The notes below the pieces were generated by a model, which was given only the letters and a program-made list of their open reading frames with translations, did no database searches and had not been told where the DNA came from. The translations under genes and the position numbers were made by a program. Shown piece by piece: positions 22,530 to 31,263 of a stretch of 37,700 bases of DNA (positions within the stretch are counted from its first letter, which is position 1; each line of letters begins with the position of its first letter). Location of the stretch: contig JANQPY010000018.1 of assembly GCA_028285245.1 (NCBI GenBank), forward strand, positions 1 to 37,700, read 5' to 3'. Source of the stretch: Gammaproteobacteria bacterium (GTDB taxonomy: Bacteria; Pseudomonadota; Gammaproteobacteria; Steroidobacterales; GCA-2729495).

Positions 22530-23623
22530 AAGACCATCGGCTGAAAGTCGCAACCATTGTCGGGACGAGGCCGGAGCTCATCCGCTTGTCGCGCATTATT
22601 CCCGCGATCGACAAACACTACCAGCATGTACTGATTCATACCGGTCAGAACTTTGATGCGACCCTCCGTGATCAGTTCTTCACGGATCTTGAGATTCGTA
22701 CTCCTGACTATCAATTGAATATGGATGAACGGCGTATCGGCTTCGAATTCATCGGTCATACGCTTCCCGCAGTCGCAGACATCCTGAGAAAAGAAAGGCC
22801 CGATATTGCTCTGATCCTGGGAGATACGAACTCCGGGCTGTCGGCCTATGTATGCAAGCAGCTCAAGATTCCTTTGCTGCATATGGAAGCCGGCAATCGA
22901 TGTTATGACGATAAGGTGCCTGAGGAAGTTAACCGGCGCGTAATCGATGCCTGCAGTACCTGGCTGCTACCGTATACACAGCGCAGTCGCGAGCAGCTTC
23001 TCGCCGAGGGATATCATCCTTCGCGGGTCATTGTCACCGGCAATCCGATTACAGAAGTCCTGCATCACTTGCAGGCCCGTGGTGCGCATGACGATCCGCT
23101 TGAAGCCTACAGTGTCAGGAGCGGAGAGTTTCTTCTAGCCACAATTCACCGGTCGGAGAACCTGGCCGAGCATAGTCGCTTGGAGGGTATCGTCACTGCG
23201 CTGAATCACCTGGCTTCAGAGCAGGCACTGGTGCTTAGCGTGCATCCAAAACTGCAGAGCATGCTGGATGAATTTGGTTTGCGGCTTGATGAAAAAATCG
23301 TGGCAAGACCAGCACCAGATTTCTCTACGTTCATTACGTTGATGCAGCACGCAAAGCTCGTGCTAAGTGACAGCGGCACAGTTCCTGAAGAAGCAACCAT
23401 ACTGGGCAAGCCGTGTGTGCTTATTCGCGATTCCACCGAGCGTCCCGAGCTGCTTGAGACCAACTCGATGGTTCTCTCTGGGGTTGCAACGGAGATGATA
23501 GTCAGCGCGGTCAGGATGGCGGGCCAGCAGGATGTGGGAAGCCCGCCCCTCGACTACGCCAGCACAGACGTATCCTCCAAGATCGTCAAGATTATTGCGT
23601 CGGCCTCCGGCCGCACCGACTAG
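22526..23623 (+). CDS. fnlC: UDP-sugar 2-epimerase, FnlC/WbjD-like
   Basis: It belongs to the non-hydrolysing UDP-GlcNAc 2-epimerase family (WecB/MnaA fold) and in this setting probably makes UDP-L-FucNAc from its C2 epimer. It has 365 residues. Visible motifs are VGTRPELIR near the start, HTGQNFD, ILGDTNS, MEAGNRCYDDKVPEEVNRR, HRSEN and SDSGTVPEEA. The MEAGNR and SDSGTVPEE forms differ from the EAGLR and DSGGIQEE of true UDP-GlcNAc 2-epimerases and are typical, from memory, of the WbjD/FnlC/Cap5G branch. The start overlaps the fnlA-like stop by four bases, so the enzymes are made together. Confidence 0.87.
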   Translation: MKDHRLKVATIVGTRPELIRLSRIIPAIDKHYQHVLIHTGQNFDATLRDQFFTDLEIRTPDYQLNMDERRIGFEFIGHTLPAVADILRKERPDIALILGDTNSGLSAYVCKQLKIPLLHMEAGNRCYDDKVPEEVNRRVIDACSTWLLPYTQRSREQLLAEGYHPSRVIVTGNPITEVLHHLQARGAHDDPLEAYSVRSGEFLLATIHRSENLAEHSRLEGIVTALNHLASEQALVLSVHPKLQSMLDEFGLRLDEKIVARPAPDFSTFITLMQHAKLVLSDSGTVPEEATILGKPCVLIRDSTERPELLETNSMVLSGVATEMIVSAVRMAGQQDVGSPPLDYASTDVSSKIVKIIASASGRTD

Positions 23624-23634
23624 CCTCGCTGACT

Positions 23635-24402
23635 GTGAGTGACCAAGCAACGCTGTTGTTCACAGGTGGAAGCGGCCGCCTTGGCCGTGCCTGCAGAAAA
23701 ATCGCGCCGGAAGCTCAGTATCCGGGTCGTGGGCAACTTAATGTGCAGAGCGCGGCATCTATCGAGAGCTATCTGTCCTCGAACTCTGTTACCGAAGTGA
23801 TTCACATGGCCGCCGTGGCAAGCATTCCTCGGTGCGAAGCAGACCGCAGTTTGGCCCACGACGTTAATGTGCTGGGCACTCGCCGCATGCTCGCCGCCTG
23901 TCTTGCCCACGGTGTCCGCCGCTTCTTGTTTCTGAGTACCGCGTGCGTATTTCCGGGTACTGATTCAACGTCCATGCAGGATGAGGACAGTTTGCCGGAT
24001 CCCAAGAACTACTATGGCCTCACCAAGTATGTAGCAGAGGAAATAGTGAAGGGCTATTACGATTCCTCCATGCGCGCCACTGTCGTACGCACAAATTTCA
24101 CTTCGATGCCGTGGGAGTACCCGGGCGCCTTTACAGATCGATTTGGCACCTACTTATTTGCCCAGGGCGTAGTGCGCGGGTTGCTTGAAGTGATAAGGGC
24201 GGAGCCGCGAAATCCGATTATCCATGTGTGCGGTGATCGGAAGCTCTCAATGTACGAGTATGCGCGTTTGGGCGGCAGCGAGGTCGAGCCGATGACCCTC
24301 GATCAGTACGATGGCCCGCCAGTCACGGTCAACATGAGTCTGGCCACCAAGTACTGGCAGCCTTATAGCATCACGGATGCAGACTATCATGACGACGAGT
24401 AA
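23635..24402 (+). CDS. short NAD(P)-dependent sugar-nucleotide reductase (RmlD-like SDR)
   Basis: This 255-residue extended-SDR protein has the cofactor motif GGSGRLG (11-17), the segment LSTACVFPGT and the catalytic Y-x3-K in YYGLTKY. It resembles RmlD/dTDP-4-keto-rhamnose reductase-type enzymes. In the known FucNAc pathway the middle step is the reductase FnlB/WbjC/CapF, which is longer (about 370 residues) and has a C-terminal cupin-like domain. Here no such gene exists, and this short protein stands after the epimerase instead of before it. It may fill the reductase role, or the final sugar may differ. The start is GTG at 23635. The end overlaps the following glycosyltransferase gene. Confidence 0.78.
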   Translation: MSDQATLLFTGGSGRLGRACRKIAPEAQYPGRGQLNVQSAASIESYLSSNSVTEVIHMAAVASIPRCEADRSLAHDVNVLGTRRMLAACLAHGVRRFLFLSTACVFPGTDSTSMQDEDSLPDPKNYYGLTKYVAEEIVKGYYDSSMRATVVRTNFTSMPWEYPGAFTDRFGTYLFAQGVVRGLLEVIRAEPRNPIIHVCGDRKLSMYEYARLGGSEVEPMTLDQYDGPPVTVNMSLATKYWQPYSITDADYHDDE

Positions 24403-25303
24403 CGCGGCTTTCGAGCCTCTCGTCTCCGTCGTTATCCCTGTGTTTAACGGTTCAGCCTATGTTGGCGAGGCAATCGAAAGCGCTCTTGGCCAAGACTACC
24501 CAAAGGTTGAGGTTATTGTCGTCGACGACGGATCGTCTGACGATGGCGCGACTGCGCGTGTCGTGCAGCAGTACGCATCAAAAGTCACGTTCTTGTCGAA
24601 GCCGAATGGCGGTGTGGCAACCGCGCTAAATCTGGCAATTCAAAGTTCCGCCGGTGAATACATCTCCTGGCTCAGCCACGATGACCGCTACCTGCCAAAC
24701 AAAATATCTGCACAAATTGAGTACCTGCAATCCGCGCAGGCCTTCGACGCCGTACTCTTCTCTGACTACTACTTTATCGATGCAAACGGCGCGCGAACGA
24801 ATGAAATGAAATTAACGCCGCCGGAGCCGAAGTTTTTTCAGGAGTACATTACCCAGGTTAACAACCTGCATGGGTGCACGTTGTTGATTCCAAGGGCCTG
24901 TTTTGAGCAGGTGGGGTTTTTCGATGAACAACTAAGAACAACTCAGGATTACATGCTCTGGTTTGATATTGCCGAGGAGTTTGAGTTTCGTCACCTGCCA
25001 GTCACACTTATTGAGTCGCGTCTGCATGATGCGCAAGGCACTCGCACGCTTGCCAATGTAGCGTACGCGGAGTGCAACGATCTGTGTTCGCTATTTCTGG
25101 ATCGCGTGGTGGAGTCCGGGCGCCACCATGGAAACGCGTTTGAGTTTTGCGCAGCATCCGCAAAGACTTTCAAGGCCCGCGGTTACAAGCATGCCTACAA
25201 GCATGCCCGTCATCGTGCGAAGGAACAGTTACGGAGTCTTCGGGGCATGGCGCTTTTCCGTGGCTTGCTGGCCTACCGGAAGTTACGGCCTGCGAAAGTC
25301 TGA
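24389..25303 (+). CDS. GT2 family glycosyltransferase
   Basis: This is an inverting GT-A fold transferase (304 residues from ATG 24389; an in-frame ATG twelve bases earlier is also possible). It has the standard N-terminus VSVVIPVFNG, then VEVIVVDDGSSDDG (the DDG at 46-48 binds the nucleotide). The metal-binding DxD-like motif lies in SWLSHDDRYLP (93-103). The conserved ED/QD catalytic base region is probably TTQDYMLWFD. The C-terminus is basic (residues 265-304) and may associate with the membrane. The sugar is unknown. It overlaps the reductase gene upstream by 14 bases and precedes a GT4 gene by 24 bases. Confidence 0.92.
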   Translation: MTTSNAAFEPLVSVVIPVFNGSAYVGEAIESALGQDYPKVEVIVVDDGSSDDGATARVVQQYASKVTFLSKPNGGVATALNLAIQSSAGEYISWLSHDDRYLPNKISAQIEYLQSAQAFDAVLFSDYYFIDANGARTNEMKLTPPEPKFFQEYITQVNNLHGCTLLIPRACFEQVGFFDEQLRTTQDYMLWFDIAEEFEFRHLPVTLIESRLHDAQGTRTLANVAYAECNDLCSLFLDRVVESGRHHGNAFEFCAASAKTFKARGYKHAYKHARHRAKEQLRSLRGMALFRGLLAYRKLRPAKV

Positions 25304-25327
25304 GCTGGCTGACCGGTTGTCAATGCC

Positions 25328-26449
25328 ATGCAGCGTAACGAGAACAACGCCGCAGATCGCAGGCTGGCCTTTATCACTAACGCCGGCTACTTGCCGCAGA
25401 ATGCCGGCGGCGCTCAGTGGGCAACGCACGAGCTGTTAGAAGAACTGCACGCAGCCGGTTGGTCCATACGGGCCATCGTCGCCGATCGTCAGCGACGCAC
25501 CGGATCGCTACACCGGGCATGGCGCAAGGCGATGGACGTGGTTTCCGGACCGACGCTGGACCAGTCGGTCAGCTCCCGGTACACAATCGAAAGATATGCC
25601 AAGTTTACGGGCCTGGTTCGTGCGCAGATCGCACGCGGCGGCCAGCCGCGCCAGCCGCTTTGTGTGATGACTGACCTGGGTGTCGGCGGCCGGCTCAATG
25701 ACCGATTGAGATTGCTGGCTAAGCTTGGTGCCCCAAAGAATCTGCTTTGGCTGCATTCTGCATCGAAACACGATCTGCAGTCTGTGCGTGATCTTGCAAT
25801 CGAGTTTCGACTGGTGGTTGGCTCACGGTTTATCGCGTCTCTGGCTGAGGAGGTTGTCGGCGTAACACCTTTTGTCCTCCACCCGATGCCTGCTCACTCG
25901 CTCGTGGAAAAGCCCGAGTCACAGGGAAAGTACATCACCTTAGTCAACATTCATGAAGCGAAGGGCGCTCATCTGCTGCCGGCGATCGCCAGGGCCATGC
26001 CGGAACAGAGGTTTCTTGCGATAGAGGGAGGCTGGCCAGATTCGAATCCTGCTGTGATGCTAAGGGCGCTTCGGGATGTGCCCAATATCACCGTCGTCCC
26101 GAACACGAAATCGATGGACGAGGTGTACGCACGAACCCGGGTGCTGCTTGCGCCCAGCCAGGTACCGGAGGCTTTCGGCCGTGTCGTGCCTGAAGCTTTT
26201 GCCTTTGGAGTTCCGGTGGTATCCAGCGCGCTGGGCGCGGCCCCAGAGATCGTCAGCGGGGGCGGTTTGCTCGTTAGTCAGTTTGACAGCCCTCAGGCCT
26301 ATGTGGATTGCCTGCGGCGATTGCTGGAAGACAGCGAGTCGTTCGCGGCATACCGCCGGAATACTCGCCGGGTTCTGCAGCAGTTGGCCGCCGCAAAACA
26401 GAGTCAGCTCGAGGACTTACTTAAGTGGATGGAAGCACCGGTTATTTAG
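25328..26449 (+). CDS. GT4-like glycosyltransferase
   Basis: This 373-residue GT-B transferase begins LAFITNAGYLPQNAGGAQWA, with the glycine-rich loop of group 1 enzymes. The donor-binding E-x7-E motif lies at Glu281-Glu289 (EAFGRVVPE), followed by AFGVPVVSSALGAAPEIV. The middle holds ITLVNIHEAKGAHLL, the usual start of the second domain. Substrates are unknown. It is the last gene of the plus-strand unit that starts at 20702. Its 3' end overlaps the convergent minus-strand glycosyltransferase by eight bases, leaving no room for a conventional terminator. Confidence 0.9.
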   Translation: MQRNENNAADRRLAFITNAGYLPQNAGGAQWATHELLEELHAAGWSIRAIVADRQRRTGSLHRAWRKAMDVVSGPTLDQSVSSRYTIERYAKFTGLVRAQIARGGQPRQPLCVMTDLGVGGRLNDRLRLLAKLGAPKNLLWLHSASKHDLQSVRDLAIEFRLVVGSRFIASLAEEVVGVTPFVLHPMPAHSLVEKPESQGKYITLVNIHEAKGAHLLPAIARAMPEQRFLAIEGGWPDSNPAVMLRALRDVPNITVVPNTKSMDEVYARTRVLLAPSQVPEAFGRVVPEAFAFGVPVVSSALGAAPEIVSGGGLLVSQFDSPQAYVDCLRRLLEDSESFAAYRRNTRRVLQQLAAAKQSQLEDLLKWMEAPVI

Positions 26450-27686
26450 GACGTTCCCGGCTCAGGTACTTTTGCATGTCTGCGTGCACTTGCGACGAGA
26501 AGGAATCGAAAGAAAAATTCTCTGCAACCTTTCGCTCGCCAGCCTCCGCCAGGCCATCCCGGAGCACTGGATCTTGAAGCAGCCTTATGCACTGTGCCGA
26601 GAACTCGGCATCGCTGTCGGCGACGAGCAGCGCTTTCTCGTGCTCCAATGCGTGTTCATAGCCTGTCAGTGAGTGTCGGGTTGTCACACAGGTCCGTTTA
26701 AAGGCGAAGCACTCAAGCACCTTGATCTTTGTGCCAGCCCCCTCCCGAATCGGCACGATTGAGAACAGGCTGCGGGCGTACTCCCCGGCCAGATCCTCCA
26801 CGAATCCGATGAAATTTACTCCGTCTTGCGCGTCCCAGCTGGCTGCCGCTACTGGCCTCGGGCCTGAGCCCACGATGCGTAACTCCGCTGTGCCGCATGT
26901 GCGCCGAATTTGCGGCCAGACGTGCCGTATGAAGTGATCGATTGCGCGGACGTTCACATACCATTGCATGGTGCCCACGAATAGAATGGAGTCGCCGCGT
27001 GCTTTTGCCGATGTGGGTCCAGGCTGATGATCCCGGAACGGGATGTTGGCCAGAATTGAGTGGCTGCGTGTCTCTTCCGGAAGCTCGCTGATGTCGCTTG
27101 ATCGGGTGATCCATGCATGGTCTGCCTGCCTGACGAGCCGCAGCACTGCCGACCTGGTTATCTGATACCTGATTGTGTATTCGAATTTTCGCCAGCCGGA
27201 AACAAGCGCTGCTTCGCTGGCGACCTGACGGTGGTCCATATCGTCAATATCAACCAGGACCGGAGGGCGTCCCGGCAGAGACAACGCGTCAAACTTAGCC
27301 AGCGTGGGGAGGTAACGGCAAACAATTGCAGCATAGTCAGTGTCAGCCAAGGCTCGCCGCAGGCGCTCGCGAAACGCGGGGTTGGCCAGGAATGGCTTAA
27401 TGGCCGAGCGCGCACCGGGCACTAGTTTGGTTGCGTGTAGCCAGCGGATTTTTCGCCAATAGTCGGCAGGCGCAAGGCATTCAAGCATGCGGAAGTCGTC
27501 CCGCAGTACCTGCAATTCCGATGCGGGCAATCGATGCTCAATGAGCAGCAGATCTACTTCCGCCACCTGGGCCAGGGCGCGGTAAAGCAGATTCGTCCGC
27601 TGGGCGTCGCCCTTCACCGGTGGCCAGGGAGCCGACCTGGACAGGAGTAGCACGCGCGGCCTAGTCATCACTGCCTGCAGGTCCAT
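26442..27686 (-). CDS. GT4-like glycosyltransferase
   Basis: This 414-residue protein (or 408 from the second ATG at 27668) has an N-terminal VLLLSRSAPWPPVKGDAQRT, typical of a group of GT4 enzymes that act on surface glycans. The second domain begins ILFVGTMQWYVNVRAIDHF. The donor site carries REGAGTKIKVLECFAFKRTCVTT, the GGTRLKVLEA-like motif of this subgroup. The donor and acceptor are unknown. It is the last gene of a four-gene minus-strand unit and overlaps the previous gene by 26 bases from the first ATG. Confidence 0.9.
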   Translation of the reverse strand: MDLQAVMTRPRVLLLSRSAPWPPVKGDAQRTNLLYRALAQVAEVDLLLIEHRLPASELQVLRDDFRMLECLAPADYWRKIRWLHATKLVPGARSAIKPFLANPAFRERLRRALADTDYAAIVCRYLPTLAKFDALSLPGRPPVLVDIDDMDHRQVASEAALVSGWRKFEYTIRYQITRSAVLRLVRQADHAWITRSSDISELPEETRSHSILANIPFRDHQPGPTSAKARGDSILFVGTMQWYVNVRAIDHFIRHVWPQIRRTCGTAELRIVGSGPRPVAAASWDAQDGVNFIGFVEDLAGEYARSLFSIVPIREGAGTKIKVLECFAFKRTCVTTRHSLTGYEHALEHEKALLVADSDAEFSAQCIRLLQDPVLRDGLAEAGERKVAENFSFDSFSSQVHADMQKYLSRERPK

Positions 27687-28851
27687 AGGCTGTTGTCAGG
27701 CCCCAAGCGCGGCGAACTACGCTCAAGAATCTGCTCCGGCTGTGTTCGCTGGCATATTGAGCCAGGCCTTGTTGGTAACGGAACGTGTCTTTGTTGACCG
27801 CCGCTGCGATAGTGCCTGATAGATCTTCCACTGACTTGTGAGCAAACGTTTCACCCATCACGTACTGAGTGACCCGGGCGCCGATAACGCCATAGTCCGC
27901 AGCCAGAATCGGCCTTCCCGCCTGCGCGGCGCCTGCCAGGAAAGCGGATGAGCCCTCGTGATCGCGATAGGGCAGCAAGACCCAGTCGCTGGAGATGAGG
28001 TACTTGTCCAGGTCGCTGGCAGATGCCCACCCTGGCCTGAATATCGCGGTGCCACTGTCGGCAAGCGCTTGCAGTTGGGTGGCGTCTGCGTCCGGCACGT
28101 CACCTACGCGGAGCAGACAGGCATTCGTCGATTGGTCGAGTGTTTGCCATGCACGCACGGCGTCGCCAATGCCTTTGCGGGGATCGGCGACGCCCGCGTG
28201 CAGAAAAAGCGTCCCGCCCTCGGGCAAACCGAGTTGCCTTCTTGCGGCGGCTTTCTCGCCCTTTGGATCGGAAAACCAAGGATCAGGCAGCACGACTGTG
28301 GACCTCGATTCCGATTGACAGATACGGTCAGCCAGCATGTTGTCCAGAACAAAGATACCTGTAAGCCATTCGCCTGGCTCACGGAGCGCCCGCTGCTGCT
28401 GATGCCGCCGCCTGGTCCGGCCGCTAATGAGAAGCTTCGGGTTCATCCAGCTCATGGTCTGCGGACTGACAGGGTTAAACCAGATACCCCATACCGATCC
28501 CCCGTTCCAGGTGTGGATGGGTCCAACGCGCCCGTGCACGATGTCGTCCAGGTATGTGATTAGCGTGACGTCAGCGTTCACCTCTGCAGCTTCGGCTAAC
28601 GTGTGCTTGTGCAACCGTCCCTCGCGCACCGGCATGGGACGGAGAACAGTATCGGGAGGCAGACATTCCTGAGAGCGGAGCCAGGACTCGTACCGGGCAT
28701 TGCGCGGGTAGCTGAGCGTGAGTCTTGGCGAGCACGGGCTGACAGCCTCAATAAAGAGCTCAAGCCATGACGGACCGTGTCCCATCGGCGCGGATTCAAG
28801 CAGATGAACATGCCGCGGCGTTGACGCGGCATCATTGAGATCGCTATCCAT
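27661..28851 (-). CDS. glycosyltransferase (GT4-like, GT-B fold)
   Basis: From ATG 28851 this is a 396-residue protein. The open frame extends 168 bases further into the next gene, but that extension is low-complexity and overlaps a good coding sequence, so the ATG eight bases inside the neighbour is preferred. The C-terminal half shows GGTLFLHAGVADPRKGIGDAVRAW and LLPYRDHEGSSAFLAGAAQAGRPILAAD, the pattern of a GT-B donor domain with a Glu in place for phosphate binding. The N-terminal half is less conserved. Its substrate is unknown. Confidence 0.82.
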   Translation of the reverse strand: MDSDLNDAASTPRHVHLLESAPMGHGPSWLELFIEAVSPCSPRLTLSYPRNARYESWLRSQECLPPDTVLRPMPVREGRLHKHTLAEAAEVNADVTLITYLDDIVHGRVGPIHTWNGGSVWGIWFNPVSPQTMSWMNPKLLISGRTRRRHQQQRALREPGEWLTGIFVLDNMLADRICQSESRSTVVLPDPWFSDPKGEKAAARRQLGLPEGGTLFLHAGVADPRKGIGDAVRAWQTLDQSTNACLLRVGDVPDADATQLQALADSGTAIFRPGWASASDLDKYLISSDWVLLPYRDHEGSSAFLAGAAQAGRPILAADYGVIGARVTQYVMGETFAHKSVEDLSGTIAAAVNKDTFRYQQGLAQYASEHSRSRFLSVVRRAWGLTTAYGPAGSDD

Positions 28852-29806
28852 CTGTGAATCTCTGCGACAGCTGGCGGCTTCGCTCCGGTCCATAGAGCTG
28901 CTCCGCTGTTTCTCTGGCAGCTTGCCGCATGCTTGCGAGCAGACCCGGGTCAGCCTTGAGCAGCCTGATTTGCTCCAGGGCCTGGGCATCCGTCTGAAAC
29001 TTGAACCCGTTGATTCCATGCCGGATATGTTTCGCGTAGCCGCCGCGATCCTCTGCGACGACCGGCACGCCGCAGGCCATAGCCTCTAGTACAACTCGCC
29101 CAAATCCCTCGAACCAGTCAGTGCGAGTGCGGTAAAAGAATACATCCAGGTCTTGCAAGAACTTTTCCGGTGCGTGGGCAGACGGAGGCGAAATTTCTAT
29201 GCCGGGGACGTTCGCGAGTTCATTGACAAGACACTGGGCGCCGCGCAGTTTGATGGTCCACCCTTCAGCCGACAGGGTGCGGTAAATATTTGCATCCGTC
29301 TCGCCGTGCTTATAGGCCTCGTCTCGACTCAGACGCCCAAGCGTCAGGCCATCGCGCGCTTTTGTGCCGGGTATGAATTTCCTGATGTCGATTGGCGACA
29401 GCAGTATCTCGCCGGGAAACGGCATCTGTCCGGCCAGCACGTCGCTAACGTAGAAGATCTTTAGCTTTTGCTTCGGCACCCAGCGGAGCTTTCGCAACCG
29501 CCGCCGCAGTCGCTTCGGGTGTAGCGTATTGGCAATCAGGCTGATGACCTTTGCGCGAGAGAACCACACCCACCTGCCGAAACGGGGAGCTCCTACAAAG
29601 ATGAGGTGTGAATCCCGCGGGAACCTGCTGTTCAGCAGAGAGATCCGCTCAATTGGGTAGTCGCGGCAGAGCTCGGGGTCCGGCTCCTGCTCAGTCCACA
29701 GCGATACGTCATGGGCTTCGGCAAGCATCCGGTAGAGCTCAAGTGCTTCTTGCTCACTTCCACCGGCCGCGTTGGCGAAGGTGGCAACTATCGCGACGCT
29801 GCTCAT
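28844..29806 (-). CDS. GT4 family glycosyltransferase
   Basis: This 320-residue protein is short for the family. The N-terminus VAIVATFANAAGGSEQEAL carries the glycine-rich acceptor-domain loop. The C-terminal part has RTDWFEGFGRVVLEAMACGVPVVAEDRGG with the E-x7-E motif (EGFGRVVLE), then HIRHGINGF. A clear GT4 call; donor and acceptor unknown. It begins 20 bases after the stop of the GT9 gene and overlaps the next gene by eight bases, so the four minus-strand transferase genes form one unit. Confidence 0.9.
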   Translation of the reverse strand: MSSVAIVATFANAAGGSEQEALELYRMLAEAHDVSLWTEQEPDPELCRDYPIERISLLNSRFPRDSHLIFVGAPRFGRWVWFSRAKVISLIANTLHPKRLRRRLRKLRWVPKQKLKIFYVSDVLAGQMPFPGEILLSPIDIRKFIPGTKARDGLTLGRLSRDEAYKHGETDANIYRTLSAEGWTIKLRGAQCLVNELANVPGIEISPPSAHAPEKFLQDLDVFFYRTRTDWFEGFGRVVLEAMACGVPVVAEDRGGYAKHIRHGINGFKFQTDAQALEQIRLLKADPGLLASMRQAARETAEQLYGPERSRQLSQRFTDG

Positions 29807-29826
29807 GACCCGGTGTCTTCCTATCG

Positions 29827-30945
29827 TCAGGCCAGTGCGTGATCGGGCAGCAATTCATGCAACGCGGATAAGATCTGCTTCTCAGTCACGTTCTCAACAC
29901 ACAAACTGTGGCTGTCCCTGTGGTTGTCGCAGCCGCTCCGGCGGCACGGCAAGCAGGGTAGCGGGTCTCTCAGGATCGATACGTTTTTGACGCGACCTGG
30001 TTCTCGCTCCGGCCAAACAGGCTCATCGCCAGCCGCCACTGCCGCAGGCCACGCGCCCCAAATGTCGGCGCGTTCCGCACCGAACAAAACAACCGAAGCC
30101 AAACCCGTACTCGCGGCCATGTGACTGATGCAGGTGTCGACGCCCACGTATAGATTCGCCCGCGCGAACAGTGCCTGGAAATCGGCCAGCCTTAGTTTGC
30201 CTGCGGCGACGAGTACCCCAGGCTGGCCGTCGAAAATCTCGCGTATGTACTCAAGCTCAGCGGTTCCCCCACCACCAGTGACAACAATCTGGAAGCCTCG
30301 GGCAACAAGGTCGCTCGATAGTTGACTCCACCCCTCGGCCCGCCATCGCTTGTATCTCTGACTGGCCAACGGATGCAGTATCGCAGTGGGCTTGGTCTGG
30401 TCTGCCGGCTCAAGAATCCGAGCGACACGTTTGGCTGAATCGGGTGAACTGGGCAGCGTCAGGTCATAGCGAAAGTCCAGACCGAGTAGCTCGGCCGTGG
30501 CGGCATGATGAATCAATGGATGACTCGCTTTGCCCGGGGCGTCGGGCCAGCGTTGAAACGCGCGGCGTTTCCACTGCCCCATTTTCCGGAGCGGATCAGG
30601 CTCGTGCCAGGCGATTCGTTGGCGTGCTGCCGCCCAGCTGTAGCCAGCCGCCCGGTCACTCACGGAGTTCGATATCGCCAGGTCGTATTGGCGAAACAGC
30701 CGCCGATAGAGCCGCAGATCGTCGCGTAGCGGCTGGCGTTGCCCTACGGTCAAGATCCCGCTGACATCAGGATTGCCCTCCAGCATTGCTTCGCAGCCCT
30801 GCCGAAGCAGGACATCAATGCGGGCGGAAGGGTAGCGTTTGCGCAACGCTCGCAAGATTGGGGTGCCGAGTAGCACGTCGCCTAGCACTGGCAGAAGGAT
30901 GACGAGAATTCGCTGCGGCTCGGCGAATGTTGAATCCTTAGTCAC
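29827..30945 (-). CDS. GT9 family heptosyltransferase-like glycosyltransferase
   Basis: It belongs to the ADP-heptose:LPS heptosyltransferase family (GT9), which adds heptose or other sugars to the LPS core. From GTG 30945 it has 372 residues; the frame runs upstream to a TTG at 31011 but that stretch looks non-coding. The N-terminus RILVILLPVLGDVLLGTPILRAL is the family's donor-domain start. The C-terminal motif GVDTCISHMAASTGLASVVLFGA is the D-T-x-x-x-H-x-A signature. LHPLASQRYKRW lies at the domain junction. A cysteine-rich stretch PCLPCRRSGC near the end recalls the C-terminal CxxC segments seen in some GT9 proteins. It is first of the four-gene unit. Confidence 0.92.
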   Translation of the reverse strand: MTKDSTFAEPQRILVILLPVLGDVLLGTPILRALRKRYPSARIDVLLRQGCEAMLEGNPDVSGILTVGQRQPLRDDLRLYRRLFRQYDLAISNSVSDRAAGYSWAAARQRIAWHEPDPLRKMGQWKRRAFQRWPDAPGKASHPLIHHAATAELLGLDFRYDLTLPSSPDSAKRVARILEPADQTKPTAILHPLASQRYKRWRAEGWSQLSSDLVARGFQIVVTGGGGTAELEYIREIFDGQPGVLVAAGKLRLADFQALFARANLYVGVDTCISHMAASTGLASVVLFGAERADIWGAWPAAVAAGDEPVWPEREPGRVKNVSILRDPLPCLPCRRSGCDNHRDSHSLCVENVTEKQILSALHELLPDHALA

Positions 30946-31068
30946 TGCGAGAGGATAGCGCAAAGGCTCTGAGCGGCCACGTGATGAGAGTAAGATAGGC
31001 CGCCATACCAACTTGGTCGGCTGCGGGGCAATCTGTGTCGCACGTGGCTATTTCAACCGGGAAACAAC

Positions 31069-31251
31069 ATGGGCTCAGTCCTCTCCCCGTGCATGAACAT
31101 TTGCATACTCGATCCCGGCACGGGGCGGTGCACCGGCTGTAAGCGCACGCGCGAGGAAATTCAGGACTGGGGCCGGATGAGCGACGATGAGCGGCGGCGT
31201 GTGATTGAGAGCCTGTCGAACCGGCCCGATTACAAGACGTCGGAGCCCTGA
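31069..31251 (+). CDS. DUF1289 family small cysteine protein
   Basis: This 60-residue protein has the DUF1289 pattern: SPCMNIC (Cys8, Cys12), then RCTGCKRT (Cys21, Cys24), then EIQDWGRMSDDERRRVI. The four cysteines suggest a metal site. Family members are widespread in Proteobacteria with no established function. The ATG start is near the divergent GT9 gene and the stop is 12 bases from the convergent GT4 gene at 31264. It is a lone gene inside the glycan region. Confidence 0.9.
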   Translation: MGSVLSPCMNICILDPGTGRCTGCKRTREEIQDWGRMSDDERRRVIESLSNRPDYKTSEP

Positions 31252-31263
31252 GCGCGATTGCCG

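Noticed and set aside
28852-29019. N-terminal extension of the glycosyltransferase ending at 27661
   Set aside because: It would overlap the neighbouring GT4 gene by about 175 bases and shows only Arg/Ser-rich sequence. The ATG at 28851 gives the eight-base overlap typical of this cluster.
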